64,000 nucleotides of DNA. It comes from Deltaproteobacteria bacterium (GTDB lineage: Bacteria; Myxococcota_A; UBA796; UBA2385). The stretch lies in assembly GCA_016792625.1 (NCBI GenBank), contig JAEUKK010000116.1, positions 124,001 through 188,000 on the forward strand, given 5' to 3'. The position numbers and the translations under genes are program-made. Positions 25,607-34,306 of this stretch are shown here, piece after piece (position 1 is the first letter of the stretch; each line of letters starts with the position of its first letter). The notes below the pieces were generated by a model that searched no databases, had not been told where the DNA came from, and saw nothing but the letters and a program-made list of their open reading frames with translations.

Positions 25607-26698
25607 TCAGGGGGCGAGGGCCCGCGCGGCGGCCAGCGCGGCCCGGGCCGCGACGGGGCTGTGGGTGGCCTGCACCCAGGCGCGGGCTCGCGCACCTGCG
25701 GTTGCGTCGTCGAGGATGACTTGCACTGCGTTGATCTCGGCTTGCCCCAGCGGGCCAGACGCGGGCAGCACCAGCCCGGGGCCGGCGGCCTCGGGCAGCC
25801 CGCCGGTCGCGCCGGTCACGCAGGGCAGGCCGCAGGCGGCGGCCTCGAGGCAGGCGAGGCCCAAGCCCTCGGCCCGGCGGCCATCGGGGTCAGGGCGGGA
25901 CAGGGCCAGCAGCGCGGCCCCCCGCGCGAGCACGGCGCGGGCCTGCGCGCGGGGCAGGGGCCCAAAGCAGCTGACCGGCACCTCTGGCCCGCCGGGCTCG
26001 CCGGGCCAGGGCCCGGGGCTGGACGGGTCGATCGAGGCGGCGCCCGGCGCGCCCAGCGCGGCGAGCGCCGGGCCGGTGGGGCCGACCAGCCACAGCGGTC
26101 GGCCGAGGGCCCCCGCGAGCTGAATGGCGTCGAGCAGACCTTTGTGCGGGGTGGGTCGGGCGAGGACCACCAGGGCGCGGCCGCCTGGGCGGGCCGGCGG
26201 ACGGGGAGCCAGCGCCATGGGCAGCCGCACCGCGGGCGCGCGCAGGCCGAGGCGGCGCAGCTCACCTTCGAGGTAGGCGCTCACGGGCAAGAAGCAGACC
26301 CGGTCGTCGAGGGCCCGCAGCGCGGGCGGCGCGGCGGCGAGCGCGGTGAGCTCGCTGCCGTGGCAGGCGACGAGAACGGGGCCCGGCCAGAGGCGGGCGG
26401 CCAGGGGCGCCAGCGCCCAGGTGCCGAGCAGCAGGGCCGCGCCGGGCGCGCAGCGGCCGCGCAGCCGCGCCGCCCCGATGCCCGCCCAGAGCGCGCCGTG
26501 GCGGCCCCAGCTCCGCCCGACCAGGGGGACCACGCCCGGCGGCAAGGGCCCCCGCCGGCCGGGGGCGGCGAGCAGGCAGGGCGCGCCCTCCTCGTCGAGG
26601 GCGGCGGCGAGATCAGCGGCCCAGGCGCCAATCCCACCCACGTCGCGCGGCGGGAGCTCGGGGCTGATCAGCAGCAGGTCGGGGGCCGGCCGGCTCAA
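25607..26698 (-). CDS. GT4-family glycosyltransferase
   Basis: 363 residues; the TTG start at 26698 overlaps the preceding stop (TTGA), giving MSRPAPDLLLISPELPPRDVGGIGAWAADL, a good GT4 N terminus. It has VACHGSELTAL, FLPVSAYLEGEL, VVLARPTPHKGLLDAI, and the donor-binding segment AEGLGLACLEAAACGLPCVTGATGGLPEA. Likely adds one sugar of a surface glycan on the cytoplasmic side. Coupled to the GT9 gene upstream. Confidence 0.87.
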   Translation of the reverse strand: MSRPAPDLLLISPELPPRDVGGIGAWAADLAAALDEEGAPCLLAAPGRRGPLPPGVVPLVGRSWGRHGALWAGIGAARLRGRCAPGAALLLGTWALAPLAARLWPGPVLVACHGSELTALAAAPPALRALDDRVCFLPVSAYLEGELRRLGLRAPAVRLPMALAPRPPARPGGRALVVLARPTPHKGLLDAIQLAGALGRPLWLVGPTGPALAALGAPGAASIDPSSPGPWPGEPGGPEVPVSCFGPLPRAQARAVLARGAALLALSRPDPDGRRAEGLGLACLEAAACGLPCVTGATGGLPEAAGPGLVLPASGPLGQAEINAVQVILDDATAGARARAWVQATHSPVAARAALAAARALAP

Positions 26699-27585
26699 GG
26701 CTGCGCCCGCAGCGCGGCCGCCGCGGCTGCGACCTGGCCCGGCTCCAGGGCGCGCAGGCAGGCGTGGTCCCCCACCGGGCAGCGCGGCCCGCCGAAGCGG
26801 CTGCAGGGCCGGCAGGGCAGGTCCACCCCCAGCGTGTGGGCGTGGTCGGCCCAGAGGCCATCTTCGGCGGTGGTCGGGCCGAGCAGGGTCAATGTGGGCC
26901 GGCCGAGCGCCCGGGCGAGGTGGCTGAGGCCGGTGTCGCCGCCGATGACCACCCCGCAGGCCGCGAGGCCGGGCAGCGTGCGCTCAAAGCCGGCCTCGAC
27001 GATGATCTCGACCCGCGCCGGGGCGGCTTCGGCGAGCATGCTGAGCAGCGCGCCGTCCTCGGGGCCGCCAAAGAGGCGCAGGGTACCGGGCAGCTGCGTG
27101 ATCAGCGCTGCCCAAGCCTCGGGGGGCCAGCGCTTGGTCGCCCAGGCCGCCCCCGGGACCAGGCCCCAGGCGGCCGGCGGGGCGGGTGGGCCCGGGGCGG
27201 TGAGCCAGGGGGCGGGCGCCGCGGGCACCCCCGCGGCGGCGGCGAAGCGCGCGGGGAGCGGCGCGGGCGGGGGCAGCTTGAACCAGACCCGGGCGCGCCG
27301 CCGCAGATCGGCCCGGGCGAGGCCCCGCCGCGGGCCGCCGCCGGCCCGGGCCAGCAGCCAGCGCGCCCGCAGCGAGCCCTGGAGGTCGACCACCGCGCCG
27401 CAGTCCCGCAGATCGAGGCCGTCCTCGGCGGCCCGCACCTCGACCACCCCGGGCAGCGCCGCGGCCAAGGTCAGCCAGGCCCGCCGGGTGACGAAGACCA
27501 CCGGGGCCAAGGCGGCCGTGATCCGCCCGGCGAGCACGACCTCGCCCATGCCCCCGAGCCGGAGCACCGCCGTCTTCGCCCTCAC
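26695..27585 (-). CDS. GT9 (heptosyltransferase-type) glycosyltransferase
   Basis: 296 residues. GTG start at 27585 overlaps the upstream stop (GTGA). GT9 hallmarks: RLGGMGEVVLAGRI at the N terminus; VVDLQGSLRARWL; GLVPGAAWATKRWPPEAWAAL in the middle; and GGDTGLSHLARALGRPTLTLLGPT near the C terminus, the conserved motif of ADP-heptose:LPS transferases. A Cys cluster (CRPCSRFGGPRCPVGDHAC) follows, as in many GT9 proteins. Likely adds a heptose-type sugar to lipopolysaccharide core or a related glycan. Second gene of the cluster and paralogue of the next entry. Confidence 0.88.
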   Translation of the reverse strand: MRAKTAVLRLGGMGEVVLAGRITAALAPVVFVTRRAWLTLAAALPGVVEVRAAEDGLDLRDCGAVVDLQGSLRARWLLARAGGGPRRGLARADLRRRARVWFKLPPPAPLPARFAAAAGVPAAPAPWLTAPGPPAPPAAWGLVPGAAWATKRWPPEAWAALITQLPGTLRLFGGPEDGALLSMLAEAAPARVEIIVEAGFERTLPGLAACGVVIGGDTGLSHLARALGRPTLTLLGPTTAEDGLWADHAHTLGVDLPCRPCSRFGGPRCPVGDHACLRALEPGQVAAAAAALRAQP

Positions 27586-28520
27586 GCGGCGACCCGGTCG
27601 AGGGCGGCCTGCAGCGCGTCGATCACCGGGTCGGTGCGCAGCTGCAGGCAGGGGGGCGTGCCGGTCGCCCTCACCGCGCAGCGCTTGGCCCCGCAGGGCG
27701 CGCAGGGCGGCGGCGGGCAGCGCAGGGCGCGCGCCCCCGGCGGCGCGGTGCGGTGGGCGGCGGTGCTGCCGAGAACGACGACCACCGCGTCAACCCGAAG
27801 GTCGGCGCCTCGGCGGGCGGCGGCAGAGACGTGGCTGAGCCCGCTGTCGACGCCCAGCACGGCCCCCGCGGCGCAGGCCAGCGCGGCGACCTCGGGAATG
27901 GTCGGAGCGCCCTCCGCGCCGCGGGCGACCGGGTGGGGGCCGGCCTGCTGCAGGGCGGCGGCGAGGCCGTCCCGGGGCGGGACCAGCACCACCCGGCGCC
28001 CCGTGGCCGCGACCGCGTCCGCCACCCCGCGCAGGCCGGGCCAGTCGACGGTGCGGCCCGTGGCCGAGCCGAGCAGCACGAGCAGATCGGCGGCGCAGAC
28101 GGCGGCCCCATCGCTGGGCAGCGGCGGAGCGGGCAGCGCGCGGAGGGCCGGCGCCCGCTCGACCGGGGCCGCGCCGGTGGCCCAGGCGAGGCGCAGGTAG
28201 GCCTGCACCCGGTGCTCATCGACCGGGGGCACCGCCGTGCTCAGCAGCGGCCCGCGGAGCTCACCCGGCGCGCCGATGCGGGCGCCGTGGCGCCGGGCCT
28301 CCCAGGCGGCGGAGAAGCTCGGCTTGAGCAAAAGAGCCCAGGGCGCGCGCGCGCCGGGCGGGAGGGGCGCGCAGCCGGGGAGCTCGGCCTGCAGCCAGCC
28401 CCAGTCACCGCGCCCGTCGAGCCAGAGCGGGCCGTGCGCCGCCTGCAGCGCGCGCAGCGCGGGCAGCGCCAGGACGCGGTCGCCGAGGTGGTCGGGCAGG
28501 CGCACGAGCGGGCGGGGCAT
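27582..28520 (-). CDS. GT9 (heptosyltransferase-type) glycosyltransferase, first gene of cluster
   Basis: 312 residues; ATG 28520. RLPDHLGDRVLALPALRAL replaces the usual LGDxxxALPxL start, VPPRDGLAAAL lies centrally, and LGVDSGLSHVSAAARR plus a Cys cluster (CPPPPCAPCGAKRCAVR) mark the C terminus, as in GT9 enzymes. A GATACA element (minus strand 28533-28528) lies only eight bases before the start, suggesting a very short leader if it is the -10 box. It opens the run of five glycosyltransferases, probably a lipopolysaccharide core or capsule module; no flippase, polymerase or O-antigen ligase is in the window. Confidence 0.87.
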   Translation of the reverse strand: MPRPLVRLPDHLGDRVLALPALRALQAAHGPLWLDGRGDWGWLQAELPGCAPLPPGARAPWALLLKPSFSAAWEARRHGARIGAPGELRGPLLSTAVPPVDEHRVQAYLRLAWATGAAPVERAPALRALPAPPLPSDGAAVCAADLLVLLGSATGRTVDWPGLRGVADAVAATGRRVVLVPPRDGLAAALQQAGPHPVARGAEGAPTIPEVAALACAAGAVLGVDSGLSHVSAAARRGADLRVDAVVVVLGSTAAHRTAPPGARALRCPPPPCAPCGAKRCAVRATGTPPCLQLRTDPVIDALQAALDRVAA

Positions 28521-28577
28521 GGGCTGGTGTATCGGCGGCGCGGGGGCGCCTCAACCGGCGGTGCGGTGCGCAGCAGC

Positions 28578-29444
28578 TCAGTCGAGCGGGAGCTCGCTGG
28601 CCGGCAAGACGCCGATCTTGCCGTCCTTCTCCCACACGACCATGCGGAGGACCCGGCGCAGCCGCCCGCTGATCTCCCGCTCGCGCTGGAGGGGGAACAT
28701 GCGGACCAGCCATCGGCCGGCCTCTTCGGCGGGGCAGCCGACCACCGAAGCGACCATGTGGCGGCCGTTCTCGGCGATGCGGAGCGCCATCTCTGCCGCG
28801 CTCGGATCGGGCAGGTCGCTGCTGAGCACGGCGTCGCAGTCGCCGGTCAGCGCCCAGGCCAGCCCCTCGGTGAAGCTCGGCGTGTCGTGGGGCACCTCGC
28901 GCTGGGCCACCGCGCAATTGCCGTCCTGGTGCAGGAACTCGAGCGGGTGGTCGAGCGAGAGCAGATAGCCCCTCCCGTAGCGGTTGAAGTGTTGGAGCAG
29001 GGCCGCCATCAGCGCGAGCCGCTGGCGTTGGCCGGTCACCAGCACGAGGCCAGGCTCCTTCCAGATGAGGTCGCCCTGCTCGGGCGTGCCGCCCAGGTCC
29101 TTGAGGGTGGGCACCGCGTCCATCGCCATGCGGTGGATGATGATGCCGAGGCTTCCGCGCTGTCGATATAAGTAGGCCCGGAAGCGACCGATCCGGTGCA
29201 CGCCAAAGCTCAGCTCGCGCTCCGTCAGCGTGTTCAGGGGCAGCTCGGTGCGGGCGAGGGCGAGCAGCTCCTGCGCGATCCGCCGCGTGTCGTCGGGCGT
29301 CAGCGGCGGGTAGGGCGTGTTCACCAGTTGGCCGGCGACGCGGAAGCGCGGCCGGGCCGGCACCTTGATGTGGATGTCCGAGGCGCCGGCCTCGGCAGCG
29401 TCCTGGAGCAGCTTGCGGATCGATTCTTGGTCGTAGCGCAGCAC
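28578..29444 (-). CDS. PilT/GspE-like protein with destroyed Walker motifs (probable pseudo-ATPase)
   Basis: 288 residues; ATG 29444. The N-terminal domain is PilT-like (LLQDAAEAGASDIHIKVPARPRFRVAGQL, the 'ASDIHI' and 'RVxGxL' signatures), and RAYLYRQRGSLGIIIHRM and PTLKDLG follow the PilT order. In the ATPase region the expected LVTGPTGSGKSTT is replaced by LVTGQRQRLALMAA at about 132-145, losing the P-loop glycines and Lys-Ser/Thr. The Asp-box TVEDPIEFVH reads SLDHPLEFLH. Walker B reads DAVLSSDLPDP near 205, without the usual glycine/glutamate. The end (RRVLRMVVWEKDGKIG) matches the PilT tail, although it is somewhat short (PilT is about 345). Predicted to bind PilT-family partners without ATP hydrolysis. 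The frame is intact and codon use is normal, arguing against a decaying pseudogene. Confidence 0.8.
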   Translation of the reverse strand: MLRYDQESIRKLLQDAAEAGASDIHIKVPARPRFRVAGQLVNTPYPPLTPDDTRRIAQELLALARTELPLNTLTERELSFGVHRIGRFRAYLYRQRGSLGIIIHRMAMDAVPTLKDLGGTPEQGDLIWKEPGLVLVTGQRQRLALMAALLQHFNRYGRGYLLSLDHPLEFLHQDGNCAVAQREVPHDTPSFTEGLAWALTGDCDAVLSSDLPDPSAAEMALRIAENGRHMVASVVGCPAEEAGRWLVRMFPLQREREISGRLRRVLRMVVWEKDGKIGVLPASELPLD

Positions 29445-29516
29445 GGTGGCGGCCTCCCCACGCGCGCTATCGACCCGCGGGCCCCGCCCTTGAGGCTGGG
29501 GCGCCGCGCAGGCCGA

Positions 29517-31115
29517 TCAGCTGCGGCCTTTCCGCTCCGCCCGCTTCTCTTTGAGGCGCAAGCGCCGCTCCTCGGCTTCGCGCACGCGGTCGGCCGCGCT
29601 CTGGGCGGGCGCGGCGGGGGCGCTGGCGGTCGGGCCGCCCAGGGCGGGCAGGGCGCCGAAGGGCGACTGGTTCTGGGTCACGCCCTTGCGGCGGGCGCTC
29701 CGGCTGACCTGAAAGGGGCTGCCGCCGGGGCGCGGGCCGCCCAGGCCGCCGAGGCCGGGCACGCCGCCGAACAGGCCGCTGCTGCCCAGCGCGGTCATCA
29801 TCTGCCGCGTCTGGAGGAAACGCTCGTGCAGCGCGTGGACGGCCTCGGGTGTCGAGCCCGAGCCCCGCGCGATGCGGGCGAAGCGCGAGGCGTTGAGGAG
29901 ATCGGGCTCGTCGCGCTCTTCTTGGGTCATCGACTGGATGATCGCCTCGACCTTGACCAATTCGCGGTCGTCCAGCGCCTCGGGCGGGATCTGGTTGAGC
30001 AGCTCGCCCATGCCGGGCAGCTTCTCCATGATGGAGCGCAGGCTGCCCATCTTCTTGATCATCTGGATCTGCTTGTAGAAGTCGCCAAAGGTGAAGTTGC
30101 CCTGGAGCATCTTCGCGGCGTCTTTCTGGGCGGTCTTCTCATCGACCACCTGCTCAAAGTCCTTCATCAGGCCCACGACGTCGCCAAAACCGAGGATCCG
30201 GTCGGCGAGGCCCTCGGGGCGGAAGTCCTCGAGCTTGTCCATCGTCTCGCCCATGCCGAGGAACTGGATGGGCTTGCCGGTGATCTGCTTGATCGAGAGC
30301 GCCGCGCCGCCGCGGGCGTCGCCGTCGAGCTTGGTCAGGATGAAGCCGGTGAAGTCGAGCCGGCGGTCGAACTCGGCCGCGGTGCGGACGGCGTCTTGGC
30401 CGATCATCGCGTCGCAGACGAAGAGCACGTTGTCGGGCGAGGTGCGGGCCTTGATCTGCTCGAGCTCGACCATCAGCTCGTTGTCGATCGCGAGGCGGCC
30501 CGCGGTGTCGAAGATGACCACGTCGACGCCGACCGCCTTGGCCTGGTTGACCGCGGTCACGCAGAGGTCGACCGGCTTCATGCCCTTGATCGAGAAGACG
30601 GTCACGCCGAGCTTCATGCCGAGCGTGCTCAGCTGGTTGATCGCCGCGGGGCGGTAGATGTCGGCCGCGACCAACATCACCTTTTTGCCCTGGGCTTTGA
30701 GCTTCTTGGCCAGCTTCGCCGCGGTGGTGGTCTTGCCCGAGCCCTGCAAGCCGACCATCATGATGAGCGCGGGCTTGCGGTCGAGGCTGAGGCCGCCGCT
30801 GGTTGCGCCGCCCATCAGCGCGACCAGCTCGTCGTGGCAGATCTTGATGAAGTGCTGGTCGGGCGTGACGGTGAAGCCGGGCGGCAGACCGAAGGCGGCG
30901 CTGTCGGTGGGCGCCTTGAGGCTGACCACCTCGCCGATCGCCCGCTCTTGCACGCGGTCGAGGAAGGTCTTCACCACGCCGAGCTCGACGTCGGCCTCGA
31001 GCAGGCTCAGCCGGACATCGCGCAGCGCGCCTTTGATGTTGTCTTCGCTGAGCTCGGCTTTGCCTTGGAGCTTGAGGCGGGCGTTGCGGAAGCCCTTGGA
31101 GATGGTCTCGAGCAT
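29517..31115 (-). CDS. ffh: Signal recognition particle GTPase Ffh
   Basis: 532 residues against about 450 usual. N domain 1-80; NG GTPase with P-loop GLQGSGKTTTAAKLA near 118, DTAGR and TKLDGDARGGAALS; M domain with RIARGSG-type helix (RFARIARGSG) that binds SRP RNA and signal peptides, preceded by GNFTFGDFYKQIQMIKKMG. The extra length is a C-terminal Gly/Pro/Ala tail of about 80 residues ending in a basic segment (RLRLKEKRAERKGRS) and a short insertion near 70-85. It targets nascent membrane proteins cotranslationally with FtsY. Single gene, 130 bp downstream of the TPR gene's end; I do not see the 4.5S RNA gene nearby. Confidence 0.96.
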   Translation of the reverse strand: MLETISKGFRNARLKLQGKAELSEDNIKGALRDVRLSLLEADVELGVVKTFLDRVQERAIGEVVSLKAPTDSAAFGLPPGFTVTPDQHFIKICHDELVALMGGATSGGLSLDRKPALIMMVGLQGSGKTTTAAKLAKKLKAQGKKVMLVAADIYRPAAINQLSTLGMKLGVTVFSIKGMKPVDLCVTAVNQAKAVGVDVVIFDTAGRLAIDNELMVELEQIKARTSPDNVLFVCDAMIGQDAVRTAAEFDRRLDFTGFILTKLDGDARGGAALSIKQITGKPIQFLGMGETMDKLEDFRPEGLADRILGFGDVVGLMKDFEQVVDEKTAQKDAAKMLQGNFTFGDFYKQIQMIKKMGSLRSIMEKLPGMGELLNQIPPEALDDRELVKVEAIIQSMTQEERDEPDLLNASRFARIARGSGSTPEAVHALHERFLQTRQMMTALGSSGLFGGVPGLGGLGGPRPGGSPFQVSRSARRKGVTQNQSPFGALPALGGPTASAPAAPAQSAADRVREAEERRLRLKEKRAERKGRS

Positions 31116-31246
31116 GGGGACTCCTGGCGGGCGGGGCGGCGCTCCCTGGGGGAGGGCGCGACAGGCGCGCGGGCGCGCCCCGCGGCGGCGCGGGTGGGTG
31201 AGGCGAGGGGCGGCGGCCTAACCCCGCGGCGGCGCGCGGGCCGTGC

Positions 31247-31750
31247 TCAGCGGCGCGCGCGGAGGGCGGCGGCGCGGGCGCGGGCGGCGCGGGCCCCTTC
31301 AGCCTCACCCAGCGCCTCGGCGGCGTTGGCCTCACCGGCCGGGTGCAGCGGCTCTCTTGGCTGCAGGCGGGCCGCTTCGGCATAGGCCGCCCGGGCATCG
31401 GCGTGGGCCCCGAGCAGCTGCAGGGCGTCGCCCCGGCCATGCCAGGCCCAGGCGCTGCGTGGGTCTTTGGCCAGCGCGGCGCCAAAGTGGTGGAGGGCCT
31501 CGGCGTAGGCGCCCTGGTCCCAAGCCGCGCGGCCGAGCGCGAGCGGGTCTTGGAGGGTGGCCAGGGCCTCGGCGCGCACCGCCTCGGGGATGGGGACGGC
31601 GCCCCCGGGCCGATCCACCGCGGAGAGGGCCTGCAGCGCGCCGTCGCTCGGCCGGTGGAGCAGGCGGCGGGCCCAGGGGGAGAGGCGCTCAGCGGCCCGC
31701 TCCACGCGGGCGGCCCACGGCGAGCGGGGCGGAGGCGCGCCCTGGTCCAT
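31247..31750 (-). CDS. Small TPR-repeat protein
   Basis: 167 residues from ATG 31750 (GGAG just upstream; the longer open frame to 32035 is antisense to the lipoprotein gene and lacks a ribosome site). Residues about 85-145 contain two to three tetratricopeptide repeats (ALGRAAWDQGAYAEALHHFGAAL..P, AWAWHGRGDALQLLGAHADARAAYAEAARLQP). No signal peptide. A protein-protein adaptor by type; no partner can be named. It is divergent from the VWA lipoprotein gene. Confidence 0.75.
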   Translation of the reverse strand: MDQGAPPPRSPWAARVERAAERLSPWARRLLHRPSDGALQALSAVDRPGGAVPIPEAVRAEALATLQDPLALGRAAWDQGAYAEALHHFGAALAKDPRSAWAWHGRGDALQLLGAHADARAAYAEAARLQPREPLHPAGEANAAEALGEAEGARAARARAAALRARR

Positions 31751-31904
31751 GGGGAGATCTCCGCGCCGGGGTCGGGGTGGGCTTGCGGGCGCCGACCGGG
31801 GCCGGCACGCTGTGCGTGGCCCTGCACAGCGGCGGCCCGGTCGCGATAACAGCGCCGCGGAGCGACGGGCGAGGCGATCTTCCGCGCTCCACGCCAGGAG
31901 GCCC

Positions 31905-32993
31905 ATGTCCACCCGTACCCTCGCGCCCGGGCGCCGCGCCCCGGCGCTGCCGCTCCCCCGCAGCTCCCGCCTGTCGTGGGCCTTGGTCGCCCTCGGCATC
32001 ACCGCAGGCTGCGCGCAAGACCAAAACATCGTCAAGCTCGAGGGTGACGACGTGTTTTACCAGGTCGACGCGGGCGAGGTCGACGTGCTGCTGGTGGTCG
32101 ACAACTCCGGCTCGATGCAGCCCTACCAAGACCTGCTCGCCGAGAACTTCAACCAGTTCCTCACCTACTTCATCGAGGGCAACGTCGACTACCACATCGG
32201 CGTGGTGACCACCTCGATGGAGCCCCCCGAGTACTTCGCCGGCTCGGGCTGCACCCAGGACGACATCGACGCGGTGCCCTTTGGCGGCCACCTCAAAGGC
32301 GGCACCTGGATCTCGCCGGCGACCGACGACGGCGACGCCCTCTTCCGCGAGCTGGTGGCGGTGGGCACCTGTGGCAATGGCTACGAGATGGGCCTCGAGA
32401 GCGCCTACGCCGCCCTGACCTCTCCGCTCATCGACGACGAGAACGAGGGCTTCATCCGCGAAGATGCCTACCTCTCCGTCATCTTCGTCAGCGACGAACA
32501 AGACGCCTCGCCCTGGCCGGTCGATGACTATGTCAACGGCTTCCGCGACGTGAAGGGGCAGCGCGACCGCGACAGCTTCAACGCGAGCGCCCTGGTGGTC
32601 GCTGATCTCGAAGACTGCTCGACCCGGCAGGTCGCCTCGGGCGCGCACCCGGGCACCCGCTACCTCGACGTGGCCACCCAGACCGAGGGTGTGGTCGGCA
32701 ACATCTGCGCCGACGACTTCGGGGTCATCGTCGAAGAGCTGTCGCTGGCTTCGTCTCGCCTGACCGACACCTTCTATCTCAACGAAGATCCCGACCCGAC
32801 GAGCATTGTGGTCGGCGTCGACGACGCGATCATCGACTGCAGCGAAGGGGTGTGGACCTTCGCGCGCGTGCCCGAGGGGCCCGAGGGCCGGCCGGCCATC
32901 GTGTTCGCGCGTGACCAGCTGCCCCCACCGAACAGCAAGATCAACGTGCAGTACAACTATGGCGGCGGTGATCCCGCCGGCTTCTGCGAGTGA
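31905..32993 (+). CDS. VWA-domain lipoprotein
   Basis: 362 residues; ATG 31905 with AGGAG ideally placed. A leader ends in TAGC (Cys36), a fair lipobox. The VWA-like fold begins VDVLLVVDNSGSMQPYQ, with the MIDAS signature DNSGSM, and VIFVSDEQDASP follows; several cysteines (CTQDD, GTCGNG, CSTRQ, NICADD, FCE) suggest disulfides. Such lipoproteins are common in Myxococcota and act at the cell surface, possibly in metal-dependent adhesion. Its stop overlaps the GTG start of the next gene by four bases, indicating translational coupling. A GATAAC (31845-31850) about 55 bp before the start is a candidate -10 box. Confidence 0.87.
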   Translation: MSTRTLAPGRRAPALPLPRSSRLSWALVALGITAGCAQDQNIVKLEGDDVFYQVDAGEVDVLLVVDNSGSMQPYQDLLAENFNQFLTYFIEGNVDYHIGVVTTSMEPPEYFAGSGCTQDDIDAVPFGGHLKGGTWISPATDDGDALFRELVAVGTCGNGYEMGLESAYAALTSPLIDDENEGFIREDAYLSVIFVSDEQDASPWPVDDYVNGFRDVKGQRDRDSFNASALVVADLEDCSTRQVASGAHPGTRYLDVATQTEGVVGNICADDFGVIVEELSLASSRLTDTFYLNEDPDPTSIVVGVDDAIIDCSEGVWTFARVPEGPEGRPAIVFARDQLPPPNSKINVQYNYGGGDPAGFCE

Positions 32994-33793
32994 GCGCGCT
33001 CATGATCTCCGCCCCGAGCTCTAGCCCGAGCTTCGCCCCGGTCCGCGCCGGCTTGGCCCTCCTCAGCCTGCTCGGCTTGGCGGCGGGCTGCACCGCGCTG
33101 CCCTCTGCCAAGACCTGCGAGTCGAACAGCGAGTGCGGCTCGAACGAGGCCTGCATCGACGGGGCCTGCGCCGAGGTGCAGTGCCGCACCAACGATCACT
33201 GCGCGATCAAGCACTACTGCACCGATAAGGGGGAGTGTGCGCCTGGCTGCGCGGGGGACGACGACTGCTTCGCGGGCCAGACCTGCGATCTGGCGACCAA
33301 CACCTGCGAGCGCCGGGGCTGTCGCGATACGCAGCTTGACTGCGGGTACAATGAGTTCTGCGACCAGACGACCGGCGAGTGTGTGCCCAGCGGCCTCGAC
33401 GTCTGCAGCAGCTGCAACCCCGAGGCGGCGAGCTGCGGCGGGGGCGGCGCTTGCTTCCCCAGCGAAGAGCAGGGCACCTGCTCGGCCAGCTTCACCTGCC
33501 CGAGCGGCCAGGGCTGCTTCATCGCCGAGTACGATGACCGCCGCACCTGCGAAGACTGGATTGGCTTGCCCGACGACAGCGTCTGCGCCAGCGGCTGGGT
33601 CTGCGGCCAAATCTCGGCTTCGTCGCCGCTGTACTGCCTGCGGCCCGCTTGTTTCACCGGCGAGTGCTACGTCGGCTGCGACAGCAGCGACGAAGACCCC
33701 TGCCCCCGGGGCTTCGACTGCGTCGACGCGGGCACGGGCGACGAGGTCTGCTTCGCCGACTGCGCCTACCTGCGCGAGAACGACCACCTCTGA
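32990..33793 (+). CDS. Cysteine-rich surface lipoprotein
   Basis: 267 residues from GTG 32990 (overlapping GTGA with the VWA gene); an in-frame ATG at 33002 is an alternative. Lipobox LAAGC marks a lipoprotein. The mature part has about 36 cysteines in spaced clusters (CESNSECGSNEACIDGAC, CRTNDHCAIKHYC, CAGDDDCFAGQTC), the EGF-like, disulfide-rich repeats seen in myxobacterial envelope proteins. No catalytic motif. Together with the coupled VWA lipoprotein it probably forms an extracellular binding pair. Confidence 0.82.
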   Translation: MSALMISAPSSSPSFAPVRAGLALLSLLGLAAGCTALPSAKTCESNSECGSNEACIDGACAEVQCRTNDHCAIKHYCTDKGECAPGCAGDDDCFAGQTCDLATNTCERRGCRDTQLDCGYNEFCDQTTGECVPSGLDVCSSCNPEAASCGGGGACFPSEEQGTCSASFTCPSGQGCFIAEYDDRRTCEDWIGLPDDSVCASGWVCGQISASSPLYCLRPACFTGECYVGCDSSDEDPCPRGFDCVDAGTGDEVCFADCAYLRENDHL

Positions 33794-33823
33794 CGGGCGG
33801 TTGGGCGTCTTGCCGGCCCCGGT

Positions 33824-34306
33824 TCAGCGCACCGGGTGCTCGAAGCGCTCGCCCCGGGGCTCGGCAGCGGGGCGCGGCTCGACGTTGGCTGCGCCGCTGC
33901 CCGGCCCCCAGGCGGGCGCGCCGACCCGCGCGCCCGGGATGAGGCCGATGCGGGCGGCGATGAGGTCCTTGACCCGGGGCGCGAGCCAGCGGCGGGTCGG
34001 CCCGATCATGAGCAGCACGCCGGTCAGGTCGGTGAGCACCCCGGGGGTGATGAGCAAGACGCCCCCGAGCAGCACCAGCAAGCCCTCGACCAAGCGGTCT
34101 GCCGGAGGGATCCCTTGCTTGGCGTCGGCGGCCAGCTGGCGCAGCACGCCCAGGCCTTCACGCTTGGCCAGGGTGGCGCCCAGCAGGCCGGTCAGCACGA
34201 TGAGCGCGACGGTCTCGGCGGGCCCCATCCACCGCCCGAGCTGCAGCAGCAGGTAGAGCTCGACCGCGGGGATGACCGTCATCGCCACCAGCAGCTTGGC
34301 CATCAT
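33824..34306 (-). CDS. fxsA: FxsA-family membrane protein
   Basis: 160 residues; ATG 34306 (ATGATG; the second at 34303 is possible). Three to four hydrophobic segments (LLVAMTVIPAVELYLLLQLG, ETVALIVLTGLLGATLAKREG, LLVLLGGVLLITPGVLTDLTGVLLMI) and the sequence ITPGVLTDLTGVLL are characteristic. FxsA is an inner-membrane protein that lessens exclusion of phage T7 in E. coli; its cellular role elsewhere is unclear. The start overlaps the stop of mazG (ATGA), so the two are cotranscribed. Confidence 0.9.
   Translation of the reverse strand: MMAKLLVAMTVIPAVELYLLLQLGRWMGPAETVALIVLTGLLGATLAKREGLGVLRQLAADAKQGIPPADRLVEGLLVLLGGVLLITPGVLTDLTGVLLMIGPTRRWLAPRVKDLIAARIGLIPGARVGAPAWGPGSGAANVEPRPAAEPRGERFEHPVR

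Noticed and set aside
28578..29444. Calling the PilT-like gene a pseudogene
   Set aside because: The frame is intact, the N-terminal domain and tail are well kept, and the changes are confined to the ATP motifs; a pseudo-ATPase is the better reading.
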